Assembly: GCA_015852425.1 (NCBI GenBank)
Contig: JAAAIG010000788.1
Location: forward strand, 7,561 to 17,924
Origin: Gryganskiella cystojenkinii
Taxonomy: Eukaryota > Mortierellomycota > Mortierellomycetes > Mortierellales > Mortierellaceae
DNA: 10,364 nt
Direction: 5' to 3'
A model generated the notes under the pieces. That model worked only from the letters and a program-made list of their open reading frames with translations, was not told the DNA's origin and did no database searches. The position numbers and the translations under genes were made by a program. Shown here in pieces: positions 8,315-10,364 of this stretch (position 1 is the stretch's first letter; every line of letters begins with the position of its first letter).

Positions 8315-10320
8315 TTAGTCATCATCGACCTGAATGCCCTCCAGGATAGGAATGATTTGATCCCAGAGCGCCGCACCCTTCTCGAAAAATTCGACCCGTC
8401 CTGCACTGTAGTCCAGCAGACACTGTCGAAGGTCTTTTGTCTTTTGTAACTGAAAGATCTCGAATTCCTTCGAGGTCTCGTTCGAGAACGCCACAGATAT
8501 ATCGTTGCTCTTCTCCACTGCATCTTGAAGCTGTTCGTTTTTTGAGAAAAGCAAAAAAAAAAAGATAAACCGGTAAAACGAGAGCGATGGTGTCAATACT
8601 CGGGCCGTAGACGCATAAAATCTCCACTGAAAACAGTTGACACGACAAATCCACAAAGAGTACACAACAACGACAATACAAGATAGAAAGGACTTTTACC
8701 TCATGGATACGCTCGGCGACACGTTTCAACTTGTCCTGCTTGGACCGCTCCTGGTCGACGCCCTTGATTTCATCCATCTTTTGCTGAAAGAATCCACCAA
8801 TACTACCCGTACCGCCAAGTCGACCATTACTCATCAGACGATCCCGCTCTGCCACTTGTTGCTGCAAGAAATCCGAGAGTTCCTCAAAATCCAATTGCTT
8901 CTGGTCACGCAACTTGAGAACACTCTGCATAAGATCGATAAAAGGGAAAAAAAAGTCGCTATCAGTAACTTATTCCCTGTCATCAATCTTTGTCGACTTT
9001 TTTTTGCTAAGATGCATGCTTCTCTACCTTCACGCTTTGACAGTAGGCCAGACACTCGTGGATTTCGGATAAGAATTCGGCATCCTCTCTCGTAGACTAG
9101 TGGCGAAGAAAAAAAGGAAAAGAAAGCAGCATCGGCAAAATAAGTCTGCAAGTCAGAATAATACATGTAAGATGAACATGAAAGAGGCTCTCCGCACCTC
9201 AACAAGAAAAGAAAAAAAATCTTCAAGAGGATACTCACCAAATCGTTCATGACCTTGGCATAACTAGCCACCGTGTGCGCAAACCGATGCAGCGGTTCCG
9301 TGATCCCAGTCTCCAAGTTACCCAAGCCGGCCACACTGCCACCGAACTCACGATAATCAATCTCGAGTTCCTCCTGACGTTTCAAAATCCTCTGCTCAAG
9401 TTTTTCAAGCCCTTGCAAGTTTTCCTCCAACTTTTCGACTTCATCCCGCATAGCGACGAATTTCTCTTCCGGTTTCTTGATCTTTGCAAACGCGTTCAAC
9501 AAAACGTCGCCAATGGTATCGAGACGACCCTCATCCTGTCGTCGCTTGTTCTGTTGAGCCAGATCTGAATTCCAGTCCCGAGAATCCAAAAAGACCCGGA
9601 GACATTCGGCCCGTTGCAGGACCGGGTGGACGGCAATCTTTTGAAGAAAACGCTCCAAAGACGCGCGTCGCTTTTCTACAAACTCTGGACTGAAACGGTC
9701 GCCTCGCACATATCCTACAATAAAATACGAATGCATGAGTGAGTATCAGGTTGAAAAGAGCATAGTACGTGCTGCCGTCCAATTTGTCAGATATTTGTCG
9801 AGAAAGAAAAAAAAAAGCGATCATACTCATGCGGTGCTTGTCTGGCAGAGGGGGTAAAACACAGGCCGGGTAGTCCCTGCTGAGAACGTTATGAAGCCAT
9901 GTGAAATCCTGGAATCGACGACGAACCGATGCGCTTGGTCCTGCGTAGTCCTTCATCGTTGTCTGTTTACGAAAATACAGAGTATCGAAAATAACATAAA
10001 ATAAAAAAACGAAAGCGATAATTGTCAGAATAAAAACAAATTGATAAAAAGGCTTGGCATGTTTCCAGACACGTTTGCGTTTCTTTTTTTTTTTTTTTGG
10101 TTTTCAACGGGCAGTAAAGAGGCGATGACTTGCTTACCTTTGTGTTGATTTGGTATGAGATAAAGCTGTCTGAAGATCCTTCCTTTTCTCTGTGGGCATC
10201 CGTCACTGTGATTTCCATCGGGACCAGGTTGGCTAACTGCGTAGCTGCTGTTGTCGACAGGGACATCTCACTCATCGCACGTACGGTGTCACGCTTCACG
10301 GCCTTTCCTGCAGCGTGGGA
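8315..10320 (-). CDS. SNX4: sorting nexin Snx4/Atg24-like, PX-BAR protein (5'-partial)
   Basis: Six exons: 10320-10138, 9962-9827, 9714-9239, 9096-9028, 8924-8700 and 8530-8315. Together they are 1305 nt, in frame: 434 residues plus TAA, without the N-terminus. Numbered from the first visible residue, the PX domain is about 35-151. It has the PtdIns3P-binding basic motif RRRFQDF (75-81), the PPLPDKHR loop (98-105) and GDRFSPEFVEKRR (111-123), the signature of Snx4-type PX domains. A BAR coiled-coil follows to the end, with AYCQSVK and SVLKLRDQKQLDFEEL typical of Snx4. In yeast, Snx4 pairs with Atg20/Snx41 to recycle Snc1 from endosomes to the Golgi and acts in selective autophagy. Yeast and human proteins are about 420-450 residues, so this one with its missing N-terminus is somewhat longer. 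The upstream exon edge (10320) follows a TAG acceptor; an intron reaches the window edge. Subfamily call is strong. Confidence 0.92.
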
Positions 10321-10364
10321 CTATAGGATAAGAGGGCAAAAAAAGAAAAAAAAAAGAATTCGAA
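8531..10364 (-). other. SNX4: six introns of SNX4, the first cut by the window edge
   Basis: Introns are 10364-10321 (partial; pyrimidine-rich, ending CCTATAG), 10137-9963, 9826-9715, 9238-9097, 9027-8925 and 8699-8531. All complete ones are GT-AG, 103-175 bp. The intron at 9826-9715 splits an Arg codon (a|ga) inside the PX domain; the other complete ones are phase 0. The 69-bp exon 9096-9028 codes for 23 residues at the start of the second half of the BAR region. The acceptor at 9097 is the least certain, because flanking residues there are not strongly conserved. Confidence 0.83.

Noticed and set aside
8637..9095. 152-codon open frame on the + strand
   Set aside because: It runs antisense across SNX4 exons and two introns, with no family resemblance; the - strand exons explain the region.
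10084..10098. T15 tract, considered as a retrotransposed poly(A) tail
   Set aside because: It lies inside a SNX4 intron with no adjacent element or target-site duplication. Similar homopolymers occur in many introns and spacers of this window.
1..10364. A previously undescribed defence, mobile or biosynthetic system
   Set aside because: All three genes belong to known eukaryotic families, with ordinary introns and no mobile-element hallmarks. The novelty is limited to module number and intron history of VPS10.

Overview
The window looks like nuclear DNA of a filamentous fungus. It has intron-rich genes with short GT-AG introns (about 90-175 bp), some with CTAAC-type branch sites, long T or A homopolymers in non-coding DNA, and compact intergenic spaces. 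The intron density and the kind of VPS10 and GST proteins suggest an early-diverging group, perhaps Mortierellomycota or Mucoromycota. That placement is an impression from gene style, not a test.

Layout: (1) Positions 1-6434 on the + strand hold the 3' part of a VPS10 (type I sorting receptor, sortilin family) gene. Ten coding exons join in one frame into 1822 visible residues; the 5' end lies outside the window. (2) Positions 6550-7745 on the - strand hold a complete four-exon gene for a 275-residue glutathione S-transferase-like protein, convergent with VPS10 and 115 bp from it stop to stop. (3) Positions 7746-8314 are intergenic and hold the SNX4 3' end and the GST promoter. (4) Positions 8315-10320 on the - strand hold six exons of a sorting nexin of the Snx4/Atg24 type (PX plus BAR), whose 5' end lies beyond the right edge.

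VPS10 carries newly made hydrolases from the Golgi to endosomes and is itself recycled. Snx4 is a PtdIns3P-binding membrane-shaping protein of endosomal recycling and autophagy. Two endosomal trafficking genes thus sit within 2 kb of each other around a GST; no functional link between all three is evident.

The most notable point is that the VPS10 product carries at least three Vps10/sortilin modules (three complete 10CC cysteine sets, the first propeller cut by the window edge), where the yeast receptor has two. Intron positions shared between modules record internal duplication. I found no mobile element, CRISPR array, tRNA or rRNA gene, and no evidence of a wholly new system.
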